Source of the DNA: Hyphomicrobiales bacterium
GTDB lineage: Bacteria; Pseudomonadota; Alphaproteobacteria; Rhizobiales; Rhizobiaceae
Assembly: GCA_900472605.1 (NCBI GenBank)
Contig: UCJD01000022.1
Coordinates: forward strand, 1 to 64,000
Length of the DNA: 64,000 nucleotides
Direction of reading: 5' to 3'
Position numbers and translations under genes: made by a program. Numbering within the stretch: the first letter of the stretch is position 1; every line of letters starts with the position of its first letter. Of the stretch, positions 7,999 through 15,638 are shown one piece after another. The notes beneath the pieces are model-generated. The model made no database searches. It saw only the letters and a list, made by a program, of their open reading frames with translations, and was not told the DNA's origin.

Positions 7999-9344
7999 TG
8001 TCGTCTCTCACAGTCAACGCCGCCGATCGCCAGCGCCTGCTCGACAGCTACCCTGAAGTCTTCCACCGCAGCTTCCTGCAGCGCTGGGGTCTCATCCTGG
8101 GCGCGGCCGTCGTGCTCGTCTACCTCGCGCTCTGCTTCAATTTCTTCAAGGTCATCCCGACCTTCGCCAACGGCAACTGGGACCGCGCCTCGATCTATGT
8201 TCAGGACTGGTACTCCTGGCGTGCCCAGCCGCGCCTGCGCTTCGTCGACGGCAAGGTCGTGCCGCAATGGACGAGCCGCGGCCAGTATCCGAAGGACGCC
8301 GTGATCGACTGGATGCTGCCGACCGCAGCCGGCGGCTACACGGTCACCTACGGCAGCGACGCCGACCGCCTCGAAGTCACCCCGCAGCGTGTCGACGTCT
8401 ATATGGGCGGCAAGCTCTATCCGGTCGAAATCGCGGGTGACCGCGCCATCCTGCCGCCCGGCGCGCCGTCTGCCATGAAGCAGGACGACAGCAAGGTCAC
8501 CGTCTCCTTCGGCTTCGAAGGCCAGGCGGAAATCCGCTCCACGCAGGTCTATGTCCAGCGCCGCTTCCTCGGCTGGGCCAATTTTCTGTTCGACACGCAA
8601 TCGCCTTTCTGGGGCAAGAGCCTCGTCGATGTCGCCGGCCTGATGCTGTCTGGCGATCGCATCAATGCGAACCAGTCGAACGCCTCGCTCGCGCTCGACA
8701 ATTTCCTCAACAATGCCAGCTGGCAGCATGGCGATATCCTCTCCAAGCTGATGCAGACGTTGGTGATGGCCTTTGTCGGTACCTTGTTCGCCTCGCTCTT
8801 CGCCTTCCCGCTGGCCTTCATCGCCGCGCGCAACATCACGCTCAACCGCGCCGCCAACTGGGGCACGAAGCGCCTGTTCGATTTCCTGCGCTCGATCGAC
8901 ATGCTGATCTGGGCGCTGTTCTTCACCCGCGCCTTCGGTCCCGGACCGATCCCCGGCATCGCCGCCATCTTCTTCACCGACACAGGCGCGCTCGGCAAGG
9001 TCTATGCCGAGGCGTTGGAAAATGTCGATGACAAGCAGCGGGAGGGCGTCAAGTCGGTGGGTGCTGCCCCCGTCGTCGTCCAGCGCTTCGGCGTCGTGCC
9101 GCAGGTGCTACCGATCTTCATCTCGCAGTCGCTGTACTTCTGGGAATCCAACACCCGTTCGGCCACCGTCATCGGCGCCGTCGGCGCTGGCGGTATCGGC
9201 CTGAAGCTGCTGGAATCGATGAAGACCAATGCCGACTGGGATAAGGTCGCCTACATGGTGCTCCTCATCCTCCTCGTCGTCTTTGTCTTCGACAATATCT
9301 CGAATGCGCTGCGCTCGCGGGTGATGGGCAAAAAGAGCCATTGA
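7998..9344 (+). CDS. phnE: PhnE2, second phosphonate permease with a large periplasmic insert
   Basis: The 448-residue permease has one membrane helix at about residues 30-48, then roughly 200 residues outside the membrane (about 52-250). The binding-protein-dependent transport domain follows from about 252, with the EAA-like loop GAAPVVVQRFGVVPQVLP. Single-gene PhnE proteins are about 270 residues, so the insert is the notable feature; it could dock PhnD. Translation is coupled to phnE1 by a one-base overlap. It ends the transporter part of the operon, with 120 bases before the next gene. Confidence 0.9.
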   Translation: MSSLTVNAADRQRLLDSYPEVFHRSFLQRWGLILGAAVVLVYLALCFNFFKVIPTFANGNWDRASIYVQDWYSWRAQPRLRFVDGKVVPQWTSRGQYPKDAVIDWMLPTAAGGYTVTYGSDADRLEVTPQRVDVYMGGKLYPVEIAGDRAILPPGAPSAMKQDDSKVTVSFGFEGQAEIRSTQVYVQRRFLGWANFLFDTQSPFWGKSLVDVAGLMLSGDRINANQSNASLALDNFLNNASWQHGDILSKLMQTLVMAFVGTLFASLFAFPLAFIAARNITLNRAANWGTKRLFDFLRSIDMLIWALFFTRAFGPGPIPGIAAIFFTDTGALGKVYAEALENVDDKQREGVKSVGAAPVVVQRFGVVPQVLPIFISQSLYFWESNTRSATVIGAVGAGGIGLKLLESMKTNADWDKVAYMVLLILLVVFVFDNISNALRSRVMGKKSH

Positions 9345-9464
9345 TGGTCCTTGATCATCATCATTCTGTCACGGAAATCTTTTAGCCGGAAGCAAGCTTG
9401 CGGCAGGCGGTCAAATCACTGAAGACTGCCTCCCGCATTCATAACAATTTCCGGGATACTGGCC

Positions 9465-10160
9465 TTGCGCTACGCACTCTATGTCACGCCGCCGAAGGAT
9501 GACCCTTTGAATGTTGCGGCCGCCCGCTGGCTCGGCCGCGACGCCTTTACCGGCGAAACTTATCCGGCTCCCGATTATCCCGCGCTGCCGGCTGAAGAGC
9601 AGTTCGAGCTTACCGCCGACCCGCGCCGCTACGCATTCCACGCCACCATCAAGGCGCCGTTCCATCTGGCGAGCTCGGTCACCGAAAAGGACCTGATCCA
9701 GGCCGTCGAGGATTTCGCAGCACGCACGCCAGCCTTCGAAATTCCCGAACTGGTTCTCGGCCAGCTCGGAAAATTCTTCGCGCTGGTGCCGGGCGCGCTG
9801 CATCCGCCGCTGCAGCAATTCGCGGCAGGCGTGGTAAAGTCCTTCGAACCGTTCCGCGCCGCCTTGTCGGAAGCCGATATCGCCCGCCGCAATCCGGACA
9901 AGCTGAGCGACAGCCAGAAGGCCAATCTGTTGCGCTGGGGCTACCCTTATGTGATGGATGACTTCGGTTTTCACATGACGCTCACCGGCCAGGTGCCGGA
10001 AGCGCGCGCCGAGGTGATGAAGTCCATCCTGACCGAGCGTTTCGCCGCCTTCACCGGCAGGCCGCTTTTGGTCTCCGGCCTTGCCGTTTTCGTCGAGGAG
10101 GCGCGTGGCGCCCCGTTTGCAGCCCATTCCTGGTGGCCGCTTGCCGCCGCCAAACCTTGA
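9465..10160 (+). CDS. 2H-phosphoesterase-like protein of phn operons (DUF1045)
   Basis: The 231-residue protein appears to start at TTG 9465 with MRYALYVTPP. It has two H-x-T/S-x motifs, HATI in YAFHATIKAPFHL near residue 62 and HMTL in GFHMTLTGQV near 168. These are the catalytic signature of 2H phosphoesterases, which open cyclic phosphates. The family is known as a recurring phosphonate-operon protein. No phnP, the usual cyclic-phosphate hydrolase of the pathway, is seen in the window. This protein could therefore open 5-phosphoribosyl 1,2-cyclic phosphate to give the PhnN substrate, but that is inference from motif and context. It ends 13 bases before phnM. Confidence 0.85.
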   Translation: MRYALYVTPPKDDPLNVAAARWLGRDAFTGETYPAPDYPALPAEEQFELTADPRRYAFHATIKAPFHLASSVTEKDLIQAVEDFAARTPAFEIPELVLGQLGKFFALVPGALHPPLQQFAAGVVKSFEPFRAALSEADIARRNPDKLSDSQKANLLRWGYPYVMDDFGFHMTLTGQVPEARAEVMKSILTERFAAFTGRPLLVSGLAVFVEEARGAPFAAHSWWPLAAAKP

Positions 10161-10173
10161 AAGACCTGACCTG

Positions 10174-11313
10174 ATGACAAAAGAAATCGTCTTCTCCAAC
10201 GCCCGCATCGTCCTCGAGGATGAAATTGTCGAAGGTTCGGTTCTCGTCCGCGACGGCAAGATCGAAGATATCTCGGGTGGAAGCTCCCGCGTCGGCGAGG
10301 ATTTCGAAGGCGACTATCTGATCCCGGGCCTGGTCGAACTGCACACCGACCACCTCGAAGGCCACTATTCGCCCCGCCCCGGCCTGCGCTGGAACAAGAC
10401 GGCGGCGATCCAGGCGCACGACGCCCAGATCGTCACCTCGGGCATCACCACCGTGTTCGACTGCCTGCGCATGGGCGCCGACGAGGACGGCGGCTTCGAG
10501 CATGGCGAGATGCGCGACATGGCTGACGCCATCCAGAAGGCCGAGAAGGAAGGCCGCCTGCGCGCCGAGCACCTGATCCACCTGCGCTGCGAGGTCTCCG
10601 CCGACAACGTGCTGCAGCACTTCGCCGATTTCGAGAACGACCCCTATGTCCGCCTCGTCTCGCTGATGGACCACGCGCCGGGCCAGCGCCAGTTCCAGAC
10701 CATGGACCAGTACATCTTCTATTACCAGAAGAAGCGCGGCCTCACCGACGCCGAGTTCGCCAAGTTCGTCGATCGCCGCGTCTCCGAATCCAAACGCAAC
10801 TCGACACCGCACCGTGTCGCCATCGCCAAGGTCTGCGCCGAGCGCGGCATCACCGTCGCCAGCCACGACGACGCCACGCTCGCCCATGTCGATGAAGCGA
10901 TCGAAAACGGCGTGCGCCTTGCCGAGTTCCCGACCAGCTTCGACGCCGCCAAGGCCTCGCATGAAAACGGCATGAGCGTGCTGATGGGCGCGCCGAACAT
11001 CGTGCGCGGCAAGTCGCATTCCGGCAACATCGCCGCTCGCGATCTGGCCGAGCGCGGCGTGCTCGACGTGCTTTCGTCGGACTACGTGCCGCTCAGCCTG
11101 CTCTACGCGCCGTTCCTGATCGCCGACGAGGTCGAGAGCATCTCGCTGCCGAAGGCGATCGCCATGGTCACCGCAACGCCGGCCCGTACCGTCAGCCTGA
11201 ATGATCGCGGCCGCATCGCCACCGGCCTGCGCGCCGATCTCGTCCGCGTCTTCCGCGACGAGGGCGTTCCCGTCACCCGCTCGGTCTGGCGCGAAGGGCG
11301 CCGGGTCGCATGA
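10174..11313 (+). CDS. phnM: PhnM, ribosyl-phosphonate triphosphate diphosphatase
   Basis: The 379-residue amidohydrolase-fold enzyme has the metal-binding HTDHLEGHYSPRPG near residue 54, a conserved SHDDAT near 230 and a late SSDYVPLSLL segment. PhnM removes pyrophosphate from alpha-D-ribose 1-methylphosphonate 5-triphosphate, making the substrate of the C-P lyase PhnJ. An in-frame frame extends upstream to 10081, inside the preceding gene, but ATG 10174 gives the standard N-terminus MTKEIVFSNARIV. Its stop overlaps phnN as ATGA at 11310-11313. Confidence 0.94.
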   Translation: MTKEIVFSNARIVLEDEIVEGSVLVRDGKIEDISGGSSRVGEDFEGDYLIPGLVELHTDHLEGHYSPRPGLRWNKTAAIQAHDAQIVTSGITTVFDCLRMGADEDGGFEHGEMRDMADAIQKAEKEGRLRAEHLIHLRCEVSADNVLQHFADFENDPYVRLVSLMDHAPGQRQFQTMDQYIFYYQKKRGLTDAEFAKFVDRRVSESKRNSTPHRVAIAKVCAERGITVASHDDATLAHVDEAIENGVRLAEFPTSFDAAKASHENGMSVLMGAPNIVRGKSHSGNIAARDLAERGVLDVLSSDYVPLSLLYAPFLIADEVESISLPKAIAMVTATPARTVSLNDRGRIATGLRADLVRVFRDEGVPVTRSVWREGRRVA

Positions 11314-11924
11314 CCGCGCACGAAACGCACCCCTCGCACGAGCCCCACATCGTTCCCGGCACCGAGCGCGGCATGATGGTGGTCGTTGTCGGCCCCTCCG
11401 GCGCCGGCAAGGATACCCTGATGGCGGCGGCAGCCAGACATTTCCACGGCCGCCCCGACATCCATTTCGTCCGCCGCGTCATCACCCGCGATCACGATGC
11501 CGGCGGCGAGGATCATCTGGCCGTCTCGCCCCAGGGCTTCGCCTCGATGGAGCAGGCGGGCAGCTTCTCCGTCTGGTGGGAAGCCCACGGCCTGAAATAC
11601 GGCATCCCCTCGGAAGTCTCGGTGGCGTTGGCCAGGGGCAACCTCGTCATCGCCAACGGCTCGCGCTCGGCGCTGCACCACTTTCACGCCGTCTTCCCGC
11701 GCCTCAAGGTCATCAACGTCACCGCCCGCGCCGAGGTGCTGGCCGGACGGCTCGAGGCCCGCGGCCGCGAAACCCACGAGGACATTATGGCCCGGCTCGC
11801 CCGCGGCCCGCTGACGGTGCGCGGCGATTACGACGTCGTCGATCTCGACAACAGCGACAGCCTGGAAGAAGGCGAGCGCCGGATGATCGAGGCGCTGACA
11901 GGCTGCCTCGCCGACGTCGGTTAG
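11310..11924 (+). CDS. phnN: PhnN, ribose 1,5-bisphosphate phosphokinase
   Basis: The 204-residue guanylate-kinase-like enzyme has the P-loop GPSGAGKDTL near residue 30 and the RRVITRDHDAGGEDH substrate segment near 55, both characteristic of PhnN. It converts ribose 1,5-bisphosphate to PRPP, closing the C-P lyase route into nucleotide synthesis. Translation is coupled to phnM by the 4-base overlap. The GrpB-family gene follows after only 11 bases, so it may ride on the same transcript. Confidence 0.92.
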   Translation: MTAHETHPSHEPHIVPGTERGMMVVVVGPSGAGKDTLMAAAARHFHGRPDIHFVRRVITRDHDAGGEDHLAVSPQGFASMEQAGSFSVWWEAHGLKYGIPSEVSVALARGNLVIANGSRSALHHFHAVFPRLKVINVTARAEVLAGRLEARGRETHEDIMARLARGPLTVRGDYDVVDLDNSDSLEEGERRMIEALTGCLADVG

Positions 11925-11935
11925 GGACGCGGGCG

Positions 11936-12442
11936 ATGCGGCCAATCAGGATTCTCGACTACGACCCCCGATGGCCCGATATCTTCGAGGCCATGAAGAC
12001 CGAACTGCTCGCGATGGCAGACGACAGCATCGTCGCCGTCGAGCATATCGGCAGCACCGCCGTTCCCGGCCTCGCCGCCAAGCCGAAGATCGATCTCGAC
12101 GCCGTTTTGACGGACGAGACCGCGCTCGCCGACCTCGCGGCCAGCCTGCGAGCCCAAGGCTTCCACGACCACGGCGATCTCTATGAGGAAGGACGACATC
12201 TCCTCACCCGCGAGCACGACGGCTACGGCCTGCGTGTCTATCTCTGCCTCCGGGGCAACCCCGCCCATCGCGACCGCATCCTCTTTCGCGACCATCTGCG
12301 CCGCCACCCCGAACGCGCGGCCGAATACCAGATGCTGAAGCGCCGTCTGGCGATTGCGGCTGACGGCGACTGGGACGCCTATACCGGCGGGAAGGCGTAT
12401 TTCATCGCTGAGACGCTGCAGCGCGCCAAGATCGCCGGCTGA
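11936..12442 (+). CDS. GrpB family protein
   Basis: This 168-residue protein starts MRPIRILDYDPRWP and shows the GrpB/UPF0157 hallmarks: an EHIGSTAVPGLAAKPKIDLD segment near residue 38 and ARG-rich RDHLRRHPERAAEYQMLKRRLA near 122. The fold is nucleotidyltransferase-like, with a G-S-T and D-x-D arrangement, but the cellular role of the family is not established. It begins 11 bases after phnN and shares its direction. No phosphonate role is known. Confidence 0.88.
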   Translation: MRPIRILDYDPRWPDIFEAMKTELLAMADDSIVAVEHIGSTAVPGLAAKPKIDLDAVLTDETALADLAASLRAQGFHDHGDLYEEGRHLLTREHDGYGLRVYLCLRGNPAHRDRILFRDHLRRHPERAAEYQMLKRRLAIAADGDWDAYTGGKAYFIAETLQRAKIAG

Positions 12443-12974
12443 AGGGCTGTAGACTGAAGGACCGGAAGCCGGTGGCGCCCGAGTGGCGTGTGCGAAATTT
12501 TCTTGCGTCGAAAAAGAAATCCGAGTGCAGCCAATCACTTGTGCTGTCGCATTTTCCCCCTGCGTCCCCGTCGATCGGGGCCCGCGATACACTGATGGCG
12601 TCATTGGACAGGGAGCCGGGTCGCGAACCGGATCTGACACATCCTGGGCCGCAAGCCTGGCGTTCGATGATGATCGAAAGAGGTGAATGGGCAGTCGTCA
12701 GTAGCTGAAATTCCCGGAATGGAAAGGCCGGGTGACACTCCTGTCGGCGCAAAGCCCCGAAAGCCTTTCAACCGATCGGGCAGGCGCCACCGCCTGATAC
12801 CACCAATCCCATACCGCCGACGCCTGCCCACTCCCAGCCCGTCGATACCGTCGCGGAGTTTTCTCCGGCGCGGCATTTCGTGCTGTCCGGCCGCGGCGCT
12901 GTCTGAAATATGATAGAATCCTCCGCTAGAAGCAGCAGGAGGCCGCGCACGGCGGTAGGGCATATGGAAACGAC
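12443..12974. other. Intergenic region without a recognised gene
   Basis: About 530 bases between the GrpB gene and the P-loop kinase gene. Open frames on both strands here are short, arginine- and serine-rich and have no convincing ribosome sites or motifs. I see no terminator, tRNA or repeat. A remnant of a gene cannot be excluded. Confidence 0.4.
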
Positions 12975-13505
12975 ATGGGCATCAAGAACTACCTGATCGA
13001 AGGTGTCTCCGGTACCGGCAAGACCTCGGTCGCAACCGGCTTGCAGAGTCGCGGCCACCATGTCGTCCACGGCGACCGCGAACTCGCCTATCAGGGCGAT
13101 CCTCGCACCGGCAAGCCGCTTGATGGAAATGAACACGCTCGCGATGCGCAAGACGTCGCCTTCGGCCACCGCCACCACATCTGGGATGTCGGCCGGGTGA
13201 GGGCGCTGGTCGCCGACCACAGCCGGCCGATCACCTTCTTCTGCGGTGGCTCCCGGAATTTCGACCGGTTCATCGGTCTCTTCGACGCCGTTTTCGTCCT
13301 AGACGTCGATGCGGAGACGCTGCGCGAAAGGCTGGCAAGCCGACCCGACGACGAGTTCGGCACGAGTCCGGCCGAACGCGACCTGGTCCTGCGCCTGCAC
13401 GCCACCAGGGAGGACATTCCCAAGGACGCAACGGTCATCGACGCCACCGGGCCGCTCGCCGCCGTGATCGACGACATCCTCTCAAGATGTGGGGCATTCG
13501 ACTGA
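12975..13505 (+). CDS. P-loop nucleotide kinase-like protein
   Basis: The 176-residue product begins with a classic P-loop, EGVSGTGKTSVATGL at about residues 9-23. It continues with a D-R-E-L segment, a hydrophobic AVFVLDVDAETLRERLASR strand-helix, and a closing DATGPLAAVIDDIL helix. These are features of small AAA_18/adenylate-kinase-like phosphotransferases. The substrate cannot be told from the sequence. It is followed by a GFA gene 44 bases later, in the same direction; no functional link is evident. Confidence 0.75.
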   Translation: MGIKNYLIEGVSGTGKTSVATGLQSRGHHVVHGDRELAYQGDPRTGKPLDGNEHARDAQDVAFGHRHHIWDVGRVRALVADHSRPITFFCGGSRNFDRFIGLFDAVFVLDVDAETLRERLASRPDDEFGTSPAERDLVLRLHATREDIPKDATVIDATGPLAAVIDDILSRCGAFD

Positions 13506-13549
13506 CGCCGCCCACAAAGTTCCGACCACACAACACAATGGACCCTGCA

Positions 13550-13975
13550 ATGACCGACGAAAGACACCAGCATAACGCCTCCTGCCACTGTGGCACCGTC
13601 CGGTTCCGCGTCCGCCTCGCCGACGAATTCAACACCATCCGCCGCTGCACCTGCTCCTACTGCCGCATGCGCGGCGCCATCGCCGTCTCGGCCGATCTCG
13701 CCGACATCGAATTCATCGAGGGCGAGGACAACCTGACGCTCTACGAATTCAACACCCGAACGGCAAAGCACTATTTCTGCAAGACCTGCGGCATCTACAC
13801 CCACCACCAGCGCCGCTCGACCCCCACCCAGTTCGGCATCAACGTCGCCTGCCTGGAGGGAGTGAGCCCTTTCGATTTCCCGGAAGTCCCTGTGATGGAC
13901 GGCGTCGCCCATCCATCGGACTTTGGTGGCGGCGCGAGGGTGGCGGGGGTGCTCAGGTTCGAGAAGGCGGAGTAG
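13550..13975 (+). CDS. GFA-family (glutathione-dependent formaldehyde-activating-like) protein
   Basis: The 141-residue protein binds zinc through a conserved cysteine set: SCHCGTVRF near residue 10, C-T-C-S-Y-C near 35, and C-K-T-C-G-I-Y near 79. This matches the Mss4-like GFA/CENP-V fold. The founding member was proposed to speed formation of S-hydroxymethylglutathione, but most members are uncharacterised. The start at 13550 gives the usual N-terminus; ATG 13538 is an alternative four codons earlier. Confidence 0.85.
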   Translation: MTDERHQHNASCHCGTVRFRVRLADEFNTIRRCTCSYCRMRGAIAVSADLADIEFIEGEDNLTLYEFNTRTAKHYFCKTCGIYTHHQRRSTPTQFGINVACLEGVSPFDFPEVPVMDGVAHPSDFGGGARVAGVLRFEKAE

Positions 13976-13993
13976 GGAGACTGCCGCCACGGC

Positions 13994-14299
13994 CTATCGC
14001 GGCCAGTCGTCATCCGGCCATTCCTGCGCCGTGTGGATAACGCGAAGAATGACGACCGTCTCTCGACCGGCAATCGGCCGTAGCTGATAGGCGATCACAT
14101 AGGGGAACCGTGCCAAGGATTTCTCATAGGTGCCGTTCACCCGGCCGGGCCGGCCGGTCGCGATTTCACCGAGCTTGTTTCCCGTTTCTTCGATCGCGGC
14201 AACCACACGTTCGGCTGCGTCAGGATTGTCCTCGGCGATATAACGCAAAACTTGAAGCGCATCCCGGTGTGCGTCCAACGACCAGACGACCGGCCTCAT
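13994..14299 (-). CDS. ParE/RelE-family toxin
   Basis: The 101-residue protein shows the family layout: WSLDAHRDALQVLRYIAEDNP at the N-terminus, E-x-x-G-N-K-L-G mid-protein, G-R-P-G-R, and the C-terminal core YVIAYQLRP, VVILRVIHTAQEWP. Members poison DNA gyrase (ParE) or cleave mRNA on ribosomes (RelE); the sequence leans to ParE, but the target is not proven. Its start overlaps the stop of the upstream antitoxin by four bases (14296-14299), the usual coupled arrangement. Confidence 0.85.
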   Translation of the reverse strand: MRPVVWSLDAHRDALQVLRYIAEDNPDAAERVVAAIEETGNKLGEIATGRPGRVNGTYEKSLARFPYVIAYQLRPIAGRETVVILRVIHTAQEWPDDDWPR

Positions 14300-14565
14300 C
14301 TTTCGTCGGATTTTCGGCGTCTAACATCCTCGATCACCTCGCGCATATCGGAAACCGCCTGTTCGTGCGATATCACCCGCGCGGCATCTGCATCGTCAAT
14401 GCCGCGCTTGATGCTCTCGATGATCTCGAGTTCACGATCGACATAGGCGGCCACAGCCTCGCCCGCCAGAAACGACTTGCTGCGCTGCGTCTCGGCGGCG
14501 ATCCGGTCAAGCTTGTCTTTCACATCGGGGTGGACCCGGATGGTCATGGTCGTGCTGGGAGGCAT
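14296..14565 (-). CDS. Ribbon-helix-helix antitoxin of the ParE/RelE module
   Basis: The 89-residue antitoxin starts MPPSTTMTIRVHPDVKDKLD, a ribbon strand plus first helix of an RHH DNA-binding domain, followed by RSKSFLAGEAVAAYVDREL. The acidic, helical C-terminus (EIIESIKRGIDDADAARV) should wrap the toxin. AGGAG precedes the ATG at 14565 by about eight bases; a longer frame to 14610 lacks such a site. It is the first gene of the pair and would autoregulate the operon. Confidence 0.85.
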   Translation of the reverse strand: MPPSTTMTIRVHPDVKDKLDRIAAETQRSKSFLAGEAVAAYVDRELEIIESIKRGIDDADAARVISHEQAVSDMREVIEDVRRRKSDER

Positions 14566-14676
14566 GCATCTGCTCCTGTGCCGGAATGTACACATGTTAG
14601 CACAGGGCAAAGAGCAATGCGAGAAGGCGGCGGCTCTTACGACGCTGGCCCAGATGCGCCTTTGGTCAGCACCCCT

Positions 14677-14892
14677 TCAGCCAAGCGCCAAGTCGATTTC
14701 CGCGGCAGGAACCGCATCCGTCCGATGACCCGCCTTGCGATAGGCCGGATCGCCCGACCACGCCGACAAAGCGATCTCGACCAGCCGCTTAAGCCGGACT
14801 GTGCAGGCGCCGTCGCAGGCCTGTGCCGACATGCAATGCACCACCGCCCCATAAAACCGCGTTCCCAGTGCCGCGTACTTGCGATGCGGCAT
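14677..14892 (-). CDS. Possible small protein of unknown function
   Basis: This 71-codon frame has a good ribosome site (GGAG eight bases before ATG 14892) and a sensible composition with three cysteines, including QACDGAC in the middle. It is the only convincing frame in the 14.6-15.1 kb gap. No family recognised; it may be a chance frame. Confidence 0.35.
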   Translation of the reverse strand: MPHRKYAALGTRFYGAVVHCMSAQACDGACTVRLKRLVEIALSAWSGDPAYRKAGHRTDAVPAAEIDLALG

Positions 14893-15155
14893 GGTGGATC
14901 TCCGCGTGCAGGCGGCTGTTCAGAAGCTTCCGGTTCTGACGCGGGACGTCGGCCGGCATCGAGTGTATTTTTCCGACGGTGGAATTGATTTCGTCGGTGC
15001 GGTGAACGGGTCGGGTTCCCGGCGGAAAACCCCACGCTACTGACGCAGTTGTCGGTCATCGGCGTTGCCGTGGTCCGATCACCTGATGGCTTACAAGTTG
15101 CCGGACTCTCTCTGGTCGCTATGGTGAAGCGCCGTCAACTTTGCATGGAGACAGC
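14893..15155. other. Intergenic region with nothing recognised
   Basis: This stretch of about 260 bases separates the small minus-strand frame from the Imm50-like gene. I see no gene, hairpin or promoter that I can support. Confidence 0.35.
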
Positions 15156-15590
15156 ATGATCTACGAGGAAATACCCGGTGGTGCCGAGTTGTTGGCATGG
15201 TTCGGAGAGGAACCAACCTTTCACGATGCCGAGATTATCAGTCTTTTCCTCAGTCGAACTGGACCGAGCGAGCTGAAGATTCACGGCTGGATCATAGCCG
15301 ACGGCGTCGATCCGGAGGGGTACAACGTGCTCGATAAGCACGCTGTCGTGACTTTCAGCCTCGAAGGCGTCATGGACCTCAAACTTGATAGTTTTAGCAT
15401 CCAGAACGTCATTGCTGGCCTTATCCTTCAACGCGCAACGGACCGAGGCCGATCTAATTATTACGCAATGCCGGCAGATGCCCACGACCTCGAGATTGAG
15501 CTCCTGCCTTGCTACGGTCTGGATGGCTTCATTAGGGCCAAGAAGGTTGCGATAGCATTCGTACCAGGACCACCCGATGAGGGGACGTAA
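15156..15590 (+). CDS. Imm50-like immunity protein
   Basis: The 144-residue protein has the Imm50-type opening, LLAWFGEEPTFHDAEIISL near residues 8-26, followed by beta-rich sequence. Proteins of this type protect cells from toxins of polymorphic-toxin or contact-dependent systems. No toxin gene is adjacent, so it would be an orphan immunity gene or a domesticated copy. The ATG at 15156 follows GGAG at 15147-15150; TTG 15141 is an alternative. Its composition is less GC-rich than its neighbours (29 G/C in 15361-15420). The family assignment is by pattern only. Confidence 0.55.
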   Translation: MIYEEIPGGAELLAWFGEEPTFHDAEIISLFLSRTGPSELKIHGWIIADGVDPEGYNVLDKHAVVTFSLEGVMDLKLDSFSIQNVIAGLILQRATDRGRSNYYAMPADAHDLEIELLPCYGLDGFIRAKKVAIAFVPGPPDEGT

Positions 15591-15638
15591 GCGGGAATAA
15601 GCTTCACTGCCGAGGCGAACCCGCTACCACCCTCCATC

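Noticed and set aside
9356..9380. Single CTGTCAC before the 2H phosphoesterase gene as a Pho box
   Set aside because: No partner half-site at 11-base spacing.
12472..12708. 78-codon frame in the gap after the GrpB gene
   Set aside because: No ribosome site, odd composition and competing frames on both strands.
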